A stretch of DNA of 49,552 bases, taken from the NCBI GenBank assembly GCA_019634245.1, contig JAHQVR010000138.1:1-49552 (forward strand), in the 5' to 3' direction. The position numbers and the translations under genes are program-made. Under the pieces are notes generated by a model that worked only from the letters and a program-made list of their open reading frames with translations, had not been told where the DNA came from and ran no database searches. The stretch comes from Gammaproteobacteria bacterium. GTDB taxonomy: Bacteria; Pseudomonadota; Gammaproteobacteria; Granulosicoccales; Granulosicoccaceae. Below, one piece after another: positions 7,761 to 17,145 of this stretch; within the stretch, counting starts at the first letter, position 1, and every line of letters starts with the position of its first letter.

Positions 7761-9725
7761 TTAACCTTCGATGAGTTTAGCTTTGGCACGGGCATGGTGC
7801 CAAGTGACCAGAATAATTCCGGCAAGAAAGGCAGACCAGTGCAAAGTGACTGAAATGTGCAGTATGCAAATGGCGAGAATGAGACGAAGGGCAATCTCCC
7901 ACCAACGCAAGTGCATACGGTCGAACGCCAACGTGGCGCTCGAGACCAAATAGATGACAAAGATCAATCGTATGATGGCGGATAAAAAGTCCGCCAGATC
8001 AAAGCTAACGCCACTTTCCTCAACCAGCAGTAACACAGGATAGTAAGCGAAGGCGAAGGGCACCAGAAACTTCACCATGCCTAAACGCAGCGCGTACACC
8101 GCTGTTTTCAACGGTGGGGCCTCGGCAATGGTGGCTGCTGCATAGGCGGCGACGGCCACTGGCGGCACGATTGAGGAGGCCACGCCGTAATACAACACAA
8201 ACAAATGAGCCACCAAGGTAGATAGCCCAAGGTTTTCAAAGGAAGGGCCCATAATTAATATGATGCTTAGGTAAGCTGGCACGGTAGGGACCCCCATCGC
8301 CAGCATCAATGACGCTGCTGCGGCGATGAGAAGCACGCCAAATAAGCTCTCCCCAGCTAAATCATTGATGACTTGTGCAAAATCGTTAGGTAAACCCGTA
8401 GCGCCCAATATGGCGACAATGATGCCGACCACCCCTATTGCCATCATCAATTGAGCAAAGGTTTCTCCTCCGCGACTGAGCGCTTGTAAAATAAGCCACG
8501 GTTGTTTGCGAATAGACGGATTAAGAAAGCTCAACGGTATCAAGGTGAACAAGGCCATCATCCCAGCTCCTGCGGCGGAGAAGCCCATAACCAAAGTCGT
8601 CACCACAATGATAATCGGGATGAACACCATCACGAGGTTTAGATAATCCTGGCCCACCACTTCCATTTCTGGGTCCATGTCCGGTACCGCTTCCATACCC
8701 AATCGCCGAGCTTCGAACACCACCGCCACAAACAAGCTGGAGTAATACGCTAATGCAGGGATGATAGCGGCAACGATAATGGTCAAATAGGAAATACCTG
8801 TAAGGTCGGACATCACCAGAGCTGCAGCCCCCATGATCGGTGGCATTATCTGACCTGCGCTGGAGGCATTGGCTTCAATACCTCCAGCGAAAGCAGGATC
8901 AAAACCCCGTCGTTTAATAATGGGTATTGTGATGACACCGGTAGCGACAACATTCGTTACCGATCCACCGGTCACTGTGCCGAACAATCCCGATGCAGCG
9001 ATCGCAGCGTGTGCAGGCCCACCACGTAAATTGCGCGTGAGTTTAAAGGCAATTTTAATTAAGGATTCCCCACCTCCAGTTTGTTGCAGCGTGACCCCCA
9101 GCAGGACGAACGGCAACACGGTGAAAATCAATATCCCCATTAAGTTGCCCAACACGCCATCGTTCAGGTTGAACCACAAGTCTTCCGCTGAATCGATAAA
9201 TTCCACCGGTGCTGTTTTAAGGATCCATGGCCAATTTTGTCCTGTGTAGAAGTACACAATGACGACGATTCCGCAGATGGTCAGAGGTGCACCCCAGACA
9301 CGCCAACAAAGTATGAGAAAGATCGAACAACCAGTCAGCGCGATAATTGGATGAGAAATGTTCAGCATGAACAAACCATCGAACAACGCCATCGCCACCG
9401 AGTGATAAGACCAGAACACCCATATGGCAGCTACAAATATGGCTACGTCGGCAATCCAGGCGATTCGCGCAAAGGATTTAAATCGGGAGGCGAACACATC
9501 TGATACAGGAAAACGAATCAAGATAATCACGACCGCCAGAAAGACGATCAGCGGCCGAATGTATTCGCTGCGGAAAGGTCCTATGCTGGGAATGCCCCAA
9601 AAGCTCGGTGCTGAGTTAGCGATACCGGTGAGTGCAATACCTAAGGCGAGCAGACTGGCAAGCCATCCTAGATAGGTTCGAATGGGAGAACGAGTTGGGC
9701 CGCCATGTGGTGGTGTCTCGGACAT
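7761..9725 (-). CDS. TRAP transporter fused permease (DctQ-DctM, TAXI type)
   Basis: Inner-membrane permease of 654 residues, the length of 4TM/12TM fusion proteins that partner with TAXI receptors. The first 200 residues carry the DctQ-like helices; the rest is DctM-like, with the loop HAAIAASGLFGTVTGGSVTN near residue 240, the GIEANASSAGQIMPPIMGAA motif near residue 285 and the second-repeat motif SSIVPPVAVAAYAAATIAEA near 520. It imports a carboxylate-like compound driven by an ion gradient. It follows the TAXI receptor gene on the same strand, separated by 73 bases holding a strong hairpin. Substrate unknown; the catabolic genes upstream are the main clue. Confidence 0.93.
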   Translation of the reverse strand: MSETPPHGGPTRSPIRTYLGWLASLLALGIALTGIANSAPSFWGIPSIGPFRSEYIRPLIVFLAVVIILIRFPVSDVFASRFKSFARIAWIADVAIFVAAIWVFWSYHSVAMALFDGLFMLNISHPIIALTGCSIFLILCWRVWGAPLTICGIVVIVYFYTGQNWPWILKTAPVEFIDSAEDLWFNLNDGVLGNLMGILIFTVLPFVLLGVTLQQTGGGESLIKIAFKLTRNLRGGPAHAAIAASGLFGTVTGGSVTNVVATGVITIPIIKRRGFDPAFAGGIEANASSAGQIMPPIMGAAALVMSDLTGISYLTIIVAAIIPALAYYSSLFVAVVFEARRLGMEAVPDMDPEMEVVGQDYLNLVMVFIPIIIVVTTLVMGFSAAGAGMMALFTLIPLSFLNPSIRKQPWLILQALSRGGETFAQLMMAIGVVGIIVAILGATGLPNDFAQVINDLAGESLFGVLLIAAAASLMLAMGVPTVPAYLSIILIMGPSFENLGLSTLVAHLFVLYYGVASSIVPPVAVAAYAAATIAEAPPLKTAVYALRLGMVKFLVPFAFAYYPVLLLVEESGVSFDLADFLSAIIRLIFVIYLVSSATLAFDRMHLRWWEIALRLILAICILHISVTLHWSAFLAGIILVTWHHARAKAKLIEG

Positions 9726-9746
9726 GGCAGTTAGTGTTCCTGATTG

Positions 9747-9775
9747 AAAAAGGGCAGGCCATTAGGTGGCCTGCC
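9747..9775 (-). terminator. Intercistronic terminator/attenuator between TAXI receptor and permease
   Basis: On the minus strand a perfect 9-base stem GGCAGGCCA / TGGCCTGCC with a 5-base loop is followed after one C by TTTTT. This is a plausible partial rho-independent terminator that would make receptor mRNA more abundant than permease mRNA, as in the dctP-dctQ gap. Confidence 0.7.
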
Positions 9776-9798
9776 GTGTTTTAACATTGAGGCTATGG

Positions 9799-10827
9799 CT
9801 ATAGAGGCATCAGTCGTTCGGGAATTTCAATGCCCACTTCGTTGTAGTAGCGTGCCGCACCAGGATGTAGCCGTACATTGGCCCCGATGAACGGTCGTTC
9901 GGGGTCGATGCTCTTTAACGTTACCGCGGTTTGCTGCATTTCTGCTAGATTTTCCCAGATGGCTTTTGTCATGCCATACACCATGTCGTCGGACAATTCA
10001 GAGCTCACCGCCAAATTAAACGTTCCGCCTGTGGTGAATACTGACTTGTCGTTGTCGACTTGGGATGAGTAGGTTCCGGGTGGAATCTCTACTTCGAAGC
10101 GATGTGGCGGTTTTAGAAATTCTGCATAGCCTTCAGGATCGCCGGTGCGCGCATCTAGAATTCTAAATTGTTTTTTCAGGCCGAGCTGTTCAATGGTAGC
10201 GCTGCCAAGACCAGATGGTCGGAAAAATACGTCGATCTTTCCATCGAGCATCGCTTGCATACCCGAACCCCAAGGCATCTTAAGTGCCTCGTAGTCTTCG
10301 TTCGGTTCGTACCCAGTGAATAATCGGATGGACGTTTCTGAATTTATCGAAGCTCCTCCGGATGGTGGGCCGAGATAGATTCGTTTGCCTTTAACATCTG
10401 GCCAACCTTCGATACCAGAGTCTGCCCAGACAATGGCATGACTAGTAACGGCAAGCCAACCCATGATGCCACCGATTTTTTTCGATGCAGCGATGGCTTC
10501 CTCTTTAAAATCCTTTTTATACATTCTTTCGCCTTTTTGTAAGAATGTTGCTACCGTGGTGGGTAGCGGCATTACTTCCAGCTTTCCCGATCCAAGCTTC
10601 AGTGCAGATCGAGTTAACGTTTGGCTGTCGTTGACTTGTACCGATAGACCGTCTAGTTCACGTCGCCAGATTTTACTGGCCACGACAATAAGTGTGTGCC
10701 CAGGTCCACCTTGTGCATCGGTGTCGGAACGCAGAATTTCTTGTGCACTAGCAATGCTTGGCACACCCGCGCTAGCAAGCGCCACTGTGGCTGCGATTAA
10801 GATGCCCTTCAGTTTGAACAATTTCAC
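9799..10827 (-). CDS. TAXI family TRAP transporter solute-binding protein
   Basis: Periplasmic receptor of the TRAP-associated extracytoplasmic immunogenic (TAXI) class, 342 residues. The signal peptide is KLFKLKGILIAATVALASA..., with likely cleavage at ASA before QEILRSDT. TAXI-like features include the GPGHTLIVVASKIW opening, VKGKRIYLGPPSGGAS near residue 150 and the MLDGKIDVFFRPSG segment near 210. The start is GTG at 10827, set by GGGAGGAG six bases upstream; the longer frame adds five residues ahead of this site. A 264-base leader separates it from the upstream sulfatase, so it may also have its own promoter, though I see no convincing one. It supplies substrate to the fused permease. 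Confidence 0.92.
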   Translation of the reverse strand: MKLFKLKGILIAATVALASAGVPSIASAQEILRSDTDAQGGPGHTLIVVASKIWRRELDGLSVQVNDSQTLTRSALKLGSGKLEVMPLPTTVATFLQKGERMYKKDFKEEAIAASKKIGGIMGWLAVTSHAIVWADSGIEGWPDVKGKRIYLGPPSGGASINSETSIRLFTGYEPNEDYEALKMPWGSGMQAMLDGKIDVFFRPSGLGSATIEQLGLKKQFRILDARTGDPEGYAEFLKPPHRFEVEIPPGTYSSQVDNDKSVFTTGGTFNLAVSSELSDDMVYGMTKAIWENLAEMQQTAVTLKSIDPERPFIGANVRLHPGAARYYNEVGIEIPERLMPL

Positions 10828-11091
10828 TGCTACTCCTCCCAAATAACAAAGCGTCTGCGCACTTAACGATAGTGTGCGGCGTGTAAATTCCCCTTTTGCA
10901 TGTTAGATTTTTTACGAGGTTACCGTCCAATAGCTTTTTAATGCTAACCCATTCCGTTTGCTTATGCCAAATGGTGAGGTGTGCGCTGCGCTCTGACAGC
11001 CCTTGCGCCAAATTGATTCGTTCACAATGCGAACTGTCCGAAATTCTGATGCTGGGATCAGTGTTGATACCCGTAGCCGGCATGGTGTGTG

Positions 11092-12699
11092 TCAGTTCCC
11101 AGTGCGTCCTGTGCGCTTGGCTTCGTCGATATCGGATTGATCCCAGAAGCCTAAAAAAATGCCGCGCTTGATGTCGCCGTTTTCACGGGCAATGATTTCA
11201 TCCTCGGCATGCATTGTTTTATTGTGATGCTGCCGGTACCAGGCATTGAGCTCGTTCATTAGCGTATCGCACTTTTTGGAATGAAAGGCATTGTCTCCAA
11301 GATCGTTCATTTCATGTGGGTCGCTGTGTAAATCAAACAACATGGGACGAAAGCCTTCAGCATGAATCAGTTTAAATCTCCCATCATAAATCATGGCAAG
11401 GCGGCAATCGCCAACGGGTTGATCAAGCGTTTTACGTGCGCCTTTAAAACAGTAGTCGTACTCACTGATCGCGAACTTGCGCACAGCGTTGTTCTTACCC
11501 ATTAAAAAAGGTTTCAGAGAATGTCCTTCCAATATGGCATCTGGTGGTGTACCTCCTGCGTACTCTACAAACGTCGGTGCTAGGTCGATAGATTCTACTA
11601 ATGCTTCACAAACACTTCCCCGTGTAGCATCGGCCTCTGCAGTGGGGTCGACAACGATCAAAGGAATGCGCGCAGAAGCATCATGAAACAGTTCTTTTTC
11701 GCCCAACCAATGATCTCCGAGATAGTCTCCGTGATCCGACGTGAACACAACGACTGTATTATCCGTTTGGCCCAAGGCATCCAGGTGTGACATGAGTCGT
11801 CCAATTTGATCGTCAATTTCGGTGATCAAACCCATGTAGGCAGGAACAACGGCCGTGCGAACCTCAGAGCGCGCAAAGGCCTTACCTACACGTTTACTTT
11901 GGAAGGCAGCTAGGACCGGGTGCGGATTGGCAAGTTCACTGTTTGATCGCATGGGTGGTTGAATATCATCTGGCCCATACATAGCGTGATAGGGCGCCGG
12001 TGCAACATAAGGCCAATGAGGTTTTATGTAGCTGACATGTAAGCACCAGGGGGTGTCGGACGTTTGGCTTAAAAAATCCATCGCTCTGGATGTGAGCCAG
12101 GCTGTTTCACTATCTTCTTTGGCGATACGGGCCGGTTGTGTGGAATTGATGAGTTGCCAGCCACTTAAAATATTTCCATCCGTGTCCTCGGCAGAATTGG
12201 CGAAATCGTGCCAAGGGTTATCGCTGTCATAACCCTGTTCGCGTAGGTAGTCTTGGTAAGTGCTCTTCAAATGTTTTAGGCCTTCAGGAAATTCCCCATC
12301 CATGCGCTCCCAGATATCGAAACCGCATTCGGCGATTCGGCGTCCGACGGTGCCATCTGGGTCGATGCCCAACCGTTTCATACCTTTTATATCGGGAGCC
12401 GCATGGGTTTTACCGCACAGCACTGTGTCCATACCCAAGGGTCTTAGATGATCCCCTAGGGTCATCTCACCGACGCGTAGCGGAGTTCCATTCCAGGTAG
12501 CTCCATGGCTGTGACAATAACGCCCGGTGTAGGTGCTCATTCGGCTTGGCCCACACAAAGGGGCTTGCACATAAGCTTGATTGAACCGTACACCTCGTGC
12601 GGCTAAAGCGTCGATATTCGGCGTCTTAATGGTCGGATGCCCTGTGCAACCAAGATAGTCAAAGCGCAACTGATCTACCATGATGAATAAAATGTTCAT
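11092..12699 (-). CDS. Type I sulfatase / phosphonate monoester hydrolase-like, 535 residues
   Basis: Alkaline-phosphatase-superfamily hydrolase for a sulfate (or phosphonate) monoester. Metal and catalytic marks: FIMVDQLRFDYLG with Asp9, the CGPSR motif with Cys49 (the CxPxR signature whose cysteine is converted to formylglycine), GKTHAAP, and the second metal site FTSDHGDYLGDH. The TYTGRYCHSHGATWNG stretch resembles the monoester-hydrolase branch. No signal peptide is seen, so it acts in the cytoplasm on an imported substrate. It is the sixth gene of the minus-strand cluster. No formylglycine-generating enzyme is in the window. Exact ester specificity cannot be read from sequence. Confidence 0.88.
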   Translation of the reverse strand: MNILFIMVDQLRFDYLGCTGHPTIKTPNIDALAARGVRFNQAYVQAPLCGPSRMSTYTGRYCHSHGATWNGTPLRVGEMTLGDHLRPLGMDTVLCGKTHAAPDIKGMKRLGIDPDGTVGRRIAECGFDIWERMDGEFPEGLKHLKSTYQDYLREQGYDSDNPWHDFANSAEDTDGNILSGWQLINSTQPARIAKEDSETAWLTSRAMDFLSQTSDTPWCLHVSYIKPHWPYVAPAPYHAMYGPDDIQPPMRSNSELANPHPVLAAFQSKRVGKAFARSEVRTAVVPAYMGLITEIDDQIGRLMSHLDALGQTDNTVVVFTSDHGDYLGDHWLGEKELFHDASARIPLIVVDPTAEADATRGSVCEALVESIDLAPTFVEYAGGTPPDAILEGHSLKPFLMGKNNAVRKFAISEYDYCFKGARKTLDQPVGDCRLAMIYDGRFKLIHAEGFRPMLFDLHSDPHEMNDLGDNAFHSKKCDTLMNELNAWYRQHHNKTMHAEDEIIARENGDIKRGIFLGFWDQSDIDEAKRTGRTGN

Positions 12700-12755
12700 G
12701 TGTTCTGTCTCTGCACTCGTTGATGGTTTTTGGCAACTCTAGAATTTAAATACCG

Positions 12756-13535
12756 CTAATTTGCCGAGAACCCGCCATCCACATTGATAATTTCTCCGGT
12801 GATGATCGAAGAGGCGTCTGAAGTAAGAAACACCAATACTCCGGCGAAGTCGTCGGGTTCTGCCAACCGCCCCAATGGAATACGGGCCAGAACACCTGAG
12901 CGGGCGTTGTTAGCCCGCTCGTTATCTTCAAAAAGCCATGCTGTTAGTTCGGATCGAAACACCGTGGGAGCGATCGCATTGACACGTATATTGTGCTGGC
13001 CCCATTCCACAGCAAATGATTTGGTCATCATATCGATAGCGGACTTGGACGTACCATACGCACTGGTACCTGCCACCGTGGCAAACCGAGCTCGTACCGA
13101 TGATATCGGCACTATGGCGCCGCCGCGGCCTTGTTCGATCATCACTCGTCCAGCGCTCCGACACAAAATCCACACTTGCCGGACATTGGCGTCCATGACC
13201 TTATCCCAAGTCTCCAAGGGCATCTCAGTGGCGGGTGCCACTGCAGCCGTGCCAGAGGCGGGCACAACAATATCAAGCCCGCGGCCGCCTGCTGTTGCTG
13301 CGTCCACAATGCGTTGGGCTGCGGCTTCATCGGTCGGACGTTCAGCGATAGTGGTTATTTGGTTGTGGGGTAGTGACTCTTTAAGTGCGTTGAGTTTATC
13401 GGCATTGCCACCTGCGAGTGTGACGTGAGCACCGGCAGCGGATAGGGCGCGGGCCGCTGCGCTACCCAAGGCTCCGGTAGCGCCGGTGACAAGAGCCGAG
13501 CGACCGCTGAGGTCAAACAGTGTTGATAGTTCCAT
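12756..13535 (-). CDS. Short-chain dehydrogenase/reductase (SDR)
   Basis: NAD(P)-dependent alcohol/ketone oxidoreductase, 259 residues, classical SDR length. Cofactor motif TGATGALG at residues 17-24, catalytic Ser near 145-146 (PISSVRARF), Tyr160 and Lys164 (SAYGTSKSA), and the C-terminal GEIINVDGGFSAN. The usual NNAG stabilising motif after strand 4 is replaced by PASGTA (residues 92-97), a noticeable departure. It starts at an ATG overlapping the FAH gene stop (TGATG), so translation is coupled. It could oxidise the alcohol left after desulfation, to feed the C-C hydrolases of the same cluster (inference). Confidence 0.9.
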   Translation of the reverse strand: MELSTLFDLSGRSALVTGATGALGSAAARALSAAGAHVTLAGGNADKLNALKESLPHNQITTIAERPTDEAAAQRIVDAATAGGRGLDIVVPASGTAAVAPATEMPLETWDKVMDANVRQVWILCRSAGRVMIEQGRGGAIVPISSVRARFATVAGTSAYGTSKSAIDMMTKSFAVEWGQHNIRVNAIAPTVFRSELTAWLFEDNERANNARSGVLARIPLGRLAEPDDFAGVLVFLTSDASSIITGEIINVDGGFSAN

Positions 13536-14527
13536 CAGGAATTCGATGCCTTTACAATTTTATTCGTGAGTTTACCGATACCTTCTACTTCGAGTTCAAC
13601 GATATCGCCCGGTTTAATCCATCTCTCCATTTCATCACCGCAACCGTTTTCAACGGTGCCCGAACCGATGAAATCGCCGGGGTAGAGAGTTTCAAAGCGA
13701 GAGATATACGCAATGATCTGTTCGAAACTCCAGAACATGTCGTTGGAGTTTGAGTGACTCCAAATTTCTCCATTAATACGCGCCTTCATATCCAGGTTGG
13801 ATACATCCAGTTCGTCTGGAGTCACTAGGCAAGGCCCCATTACATTGCCACTGTCCATGTCTTTGCCTTTTCCAGGACCGAGAAACATCGCGACTTCACC
13901 AGGGATGACATCTCGGGCACTCATGTCATTGAAGATGGTATATCCCGCAATATGATCTGTTGCGGCTTCCGCCGTTATGTTGCAGCCCTGTTTACCGATG
14001 TAGCAACCAAACTCCAGTTCGTAATCAAATTTTTCTGTGTAGTCGGGCCAGACAACGTCAGCAGCATGTCCCACGACACTGGCTGGGTTACCTTTGTAAT
14101 AGATGGGTGTTTCATACCAACGTTGTGGAGTCTTTTTTCCGGTGCGTCGTTCAAAATTGATCATATGACCTTCGAACGATAGCGTGTCACGGATCGACGT
14201 AGGGCGTGGCACGGGTGCGAGCAACTGAGTCGTTTCCAGCGCGTGGACTACCGTTTCGTTTGACGGTCCACGGGTGATTGAATTCTCTGTAACGTACGTC
14301 AATGCCTCTTCAGCAGCCTTTTTCGATAGCTTGCCACCTGTGAAAAACGCGATCATATCGGGAGGTACCAGAGCATCGGCAATTTGGCTAGCACGAGCAA
14401 CATCGTCACTTGAACTCAGGTGTACGCGGCACGCAATATTCAAATCGATGATTTGGTCACCTATGATCGCACCGATTCTGATGGCTGGACCGGTTACTGT
14501 GGGTACTGTAAAAGTAACAAGTTTCAC
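13535..14527 (-). CDS. Fumarylacetoacetate hydrolase (FAH) family protein
   Basis: Metal-dependent hydrolase or decarboxylase of 330 residues that cleaves C-C bonds of beta-dicarbonyl or 2-oxo acids, or hydrates them, depending on the member. The metal-binding acid pattern is visible in KFDYELEFGCYIGKQG (Glu, Glu) and GYTIFNDMSARD (Asp), followed by GPGKGKDMDSGNVMGPCLV, and GDFIGSGTVENGCGDE near the end. It has the typical N-terminal lid domain. The gene lies 12 bases after the 3-hydroxyacyl-CoA dehydrogenase gene and overlaps the SDR start. Likely a core catabolic step of the cluster; substrate unknown. Confidence 0.9.
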   Translation of the reverse strand: MKLVTFTVPTVTGPAIRIGAIIGDQIIDLNIACRVHLSSSDDVARASQIADALVPPDMIAFFTGGKLSKKAAEEALTYVTENSITRGPSNETVVHALETTQLLAPVPRPTSIRDTLSFEGHMINFERRTGKKTPQRWYETPIYYKGNPASVVGHAADVVWPDYTEKFDYELEFGCYIGKQGCNITAEAATDHIAGYTIFNDMSARDVIPGEVAMFLGPGKGKDMDSGNVMGPCLVTPDELDVSNLDMKARINGEIWSHSNSNDMFWSFEQIIAYISRFETLYPGDFIGSGTVENGCGDEMERWIKPGDIVELEVEGIGKLTNKIVKASNS

Positions 14528-14539
14528 GTGTTCAGCCCG

Positions 14540-15499
14540 TTAGTCCTTGGAAGGTTGCGTAGCCCGATATAAGACAAGCTGTGCGAGTAGCTTTCTGTCG
14601 CGCTTGGCAAATGTTTCAGACAGGGGAACATCGGTGTAGTCGTACCAGCCCTTACCTGATTTGACGCCCAATTCACCGCGGGCAACTTTTTCTTTTAATT
14701 CTTTTGAAGCCTCGGACGCATTGCTAAGTCCTTTGTATACATTGTTCGACACGCGATAAGCGGTGTCGAGCCCGATGAAATCTTCTGCCTCCATTGGGCC
14801 CATGCAAGCCAGGCGAAAGCCGAAGCTCGCTTTGACCGCGGCGTCCAAATCCTCTGGGGAAACCACCCCTTCATCAAGCAGATGGTCGATTTCGCGTTCG
14901 ATTGCGCCGGTCAGTCGGTTAATAATAAACCCGGGGATTTCTTTTCGTACGCGCACCGGTACCTTGCCGACACTCTTCATTATCGCACTCACCTTATCGA
15001 TGGATTCTTCCGCGGTGTGTTGACCATGGTGTAATTCGACAGCGGGTATCACATGTGCGGGATTGAAATAGTGAATACCAACGACTCGCGACGGCGTTGT
15101 CATCGCTTCGGTCATTTGTGACACAGTGAAACTGCTTGTGTTGGAGCCAATAAGCACCTCCATGGGAAGGCTGTCTAGGGCTGCGAATACTTCTTTTTTT
15201 ACTTCGAGAATTTCAGGTACGGTTTCAACCACCAACAGACAATCTTTTGTAGCGGTAGGTAATTCCTCCCACGTATACCCTGACAGGCGCTTAACAATCT
15301 CCGTAGGGTTTTCGTCCAACAAATTATGTTCTTCTGCCACTTGCAGGTTAGAGAGTACCTGCTTGCACCCGCGATGCCAGGCGTCGCTTTCGCGATCCAC
15401 CACGCGCACCGTCATGCCAGCTTCCGCAAAATTTTGCGCAATTCCTTGACCCATTGTGCCAAAACCAATCACCACGACAATCGAATCGTTAAAACTCAT
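14540..15499 (-). CDS. 3-hydroxyacyl-CoA dehydrogenase family protein
   Basis: NAD-dependent dehydrogenase of 319 residues with no fused hydratase, of the short HAD form that includes 3-hydroxybutyryl-CoA, L-carnitine and gulonate dehydrogenases. The Rossmann motif is GFGTMGQG (residues 12-19). Catalytic-site marks are SNTSSFTVSQM, the HYFNPAHVIPAVE motif with its histidine, and PGFIINRL. The C-terminal helical domain ends KSGKGWYDY, as in the family. Which beta-hydroxy substrate it uses is open; there is no acyl-CoA ligase or transferase in the cluster, which favours a free acid or carnitine-like substrate over a CoA ester (inference). Confidence 0.9.
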   Translation of the reverse strand: MSFNDSIVVVIGFGTMGQGIAQNFAEAGMTVRVVDRESDAWHRGCKQVLSNLQVAEEHNLLDENPTEIVKRLSGYTWEELPTATKDCLLVVETVPEILEVKKEVFAALDSLPMEVLIGSNTSSFTVSQMTEAMTTPSRVVGIHYFNPAHVIPAVELHHGQHTAEESIDKVSAIMKSVGKVPVRVRKEIPGFIINRLTGAIEREIDHLLDEGVVSPEDLDAAVKASFGFRLACMGPMEAEDFIGLDTAYRVSNNVYKGLSNASEASKELKEKVARGELGVKSGKGWYDYTDVPLSETFAKRDRKLLAQLVLYRATQPSKD

Positions 15500-15531
15500 G
15501 TTGGTATCGCTTTGTCGGTGTGGGTGTATGG

Positions 15532-17139
15532 TTAGGCGACATAAGTGGCGTAGGGGCTGGTGTCGGTTAAGCGTATCGTTTCGCGTAGCATCGCTTCGGT
15601 CATGGTGGCCCGTTTTTCGGCAAAGGTTGGATTATTCCATAAGTTATTTAATTCATAGGGATCGGTGCTGCGATCAAAGAGCTCCCCACCTTCCATACCT
15701 TCCCATAGAGTAAGTCGCCAATTGTCTGCAATGAAACTTCGGGTTCGCAAACCTTGCTCGGTAGCGAGGTGGGCACCCAATTCATCTTCTTCTATCAGTA
15801 TGCCGGTACGCGGCACTAATGCGTTTTTGTCTCCACTGGCTGCGGACACAATATCGATACCTTGGTTCCCGTTGTTAGGTGCTAGCCCCGCTCGCGCCAG
15901 AACACATGCGCCAATGTCGACCGAGCTGCCGTGTAAATCTGTGCGCTGTGGTTTTTGATGATGCGGGTCGGCCCATATAAAGGGTACACGTAACACGCCA
16001 TCATAATGCAGACCGTGCTTTAACATCAGCCCGTGATCACCCATAAAATCGCCGTGATCGGATGTGAATATCACGACGGTGTTGTCCAGAAGGTTCAAGT
16101 GTTTCAAATGTTCCATTAAACCCGCCACTGCATCATCGATCATACTCACCATGCCATACGTTAATGCGGTAATTTGGCGGGCGTGCTCTTCTGTGACACA
16201 AAACGGATAAGGACCCGAACTTTTAGCACGCCCTTCAGCTAGCTCGGAGCGCAGTCGGCTGAGCAACTCGGGTTCGTTATGATCAACATGATGAAACGAA
16301 GGTGATAGCGGCATAGAATCCGGATCATACATATCGAAGTATCGGCCCGGCGGTGTGAACGGGTGGTGCGGGTCGGTAAACGAGCAGTGAAGAAAGAAAG
16401 GGGAATCGCCGTGATTATCGACATGATCGCTAATAAACTCTTTGCTGGTCTCGGCGATGTAGCTCGTAGGATAAAGTTCTTCCGGCATGGCAGTGCGCCA
16501 CGCTTGAGGGGCCGTTATATGCGTGGCGGGAAGTGCATTCTGTTTTCCTCTTAGACTCTCAGCGTTGTCGTGCCGCTGCGCCAGCCAGCCAGTGTAATGG
16601 CCTTGCACATGGTCTGCATGTCCATTAGCAAAGCGCACAAAATCGTATCCGTAATAGGGCGTCGTTGGGCTCTGACGGTTTGGATTCTCCCGCCATAACG
16701 GCATCAACTCAGCCTCGTACTCAGGGCCTGTTTTGGCCGTATGGTATGCATCAGTAGAATGATTGGATCGATCTGGTTGCTTAGGAAATATGTCCCTCTG
16801 GTTGAGAGTATGTCCTGTGATGTTTTGAAAATGCGCTTTACCCACAAGACCTGTGCGGTAGGCCGACTCTCTCAACTGATCCACAAAGGTCACGGCATCG
16901 AGATCTAATGGGATACCGTTGTGTCGGGTTCCATTGGTGGTCGGCATCCTTCCTGTGAGAATGGCCACTCGATTGGGCATACAGATTGGGCAGGCCACGA
17001 AAAAATTGTTGAACTGCATGGCTCGGGAGGCAATCTCGTCAATAGCCGGTGTGTTGACTATAGCGTTGCCATAGCAGCCCAGATGATCGGCTCGTTGCTG
17101 ATCGGTAGTGATAAATAGAAAGTTTGGTCGGGCAGACAT
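15532..17139 (-). CDS. Type I sulfatase family protein, 535 residues
   Basis: Second alkaline-phosphatase-superfamily sulfatase of the cluster. Seen: FLFITTDQQRADHLGCYGN with the first metal Asp, the CMPNR motif (Cys53), a valid CxPxR formylglycine site although Ser of CxPSR is Asn, TGRMPTTNGTRHNGIPL, GLVGKAHF, HCSFTDPHHPFTPP and FTSDHGDFMGDHGLM. No signal peptide, so cytoplasmic. It has the same length as the sulfatase at 11092-12699 but a clearly different sequence, so it is probably not a recent duplicate. It lies 6 bases after the crotonase gene. The pair suggests either a bis-sulfated substrate or two related esters. Confidence 0.88.
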   Translation of the reverse strand: MSARPNFLFITTDQQRADHLGCYGNAIVNTPAIDEIASRAMQFNNFFVACPICMPNRVAILTGRMPTTNGTRHNGIPLDLDAVTFVDQLRESAYRTGLVGKAHFQNITGHTLNQRDIFPKQPDRSNHSTDAYHTAKTGPEYEAELMPLWRENPNRQSPTTPYYGYDFVRFANGHADHVQGHYTGWLAQRHDNAESLRGKQNALPATHITAPQAWRTAMPEELYPTSYIAETSKEFISDHVDNHGDSPFFLHCSFTDPHHPFTPPGRYFDMYDPDSMPLSPSFHHVDHNEPELLSRLRSELAEGRAKSSGPYPFCVTEEHARQITALTYGMVSMIDDAVAGLMEHLKHLNLLDNTVVIFTSDHGDFMGDHGLMLKHGLHYDGVLRVPFIWADPHHQKPQRTDLHGSSVDIGACVLARAGLAPNNGNQGIDIVSAASGDKNALVPRTGILIEEDELGAHLATEQGLRTRSFIADNWRLTLWEGMEGGELFDRSTDPYELNNLWNNPTFAEKRATMTEAMLRETIRLTDTSPYATYVA

Positions 17140-17145
17140 GATGAC

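Noticed and set aside
12784..13428. 214-residue open frame on the plus strand
   Set aside because: Lies wholly opposite the SDR gene, which has clear motifs; composition is that of an antisense shadow.
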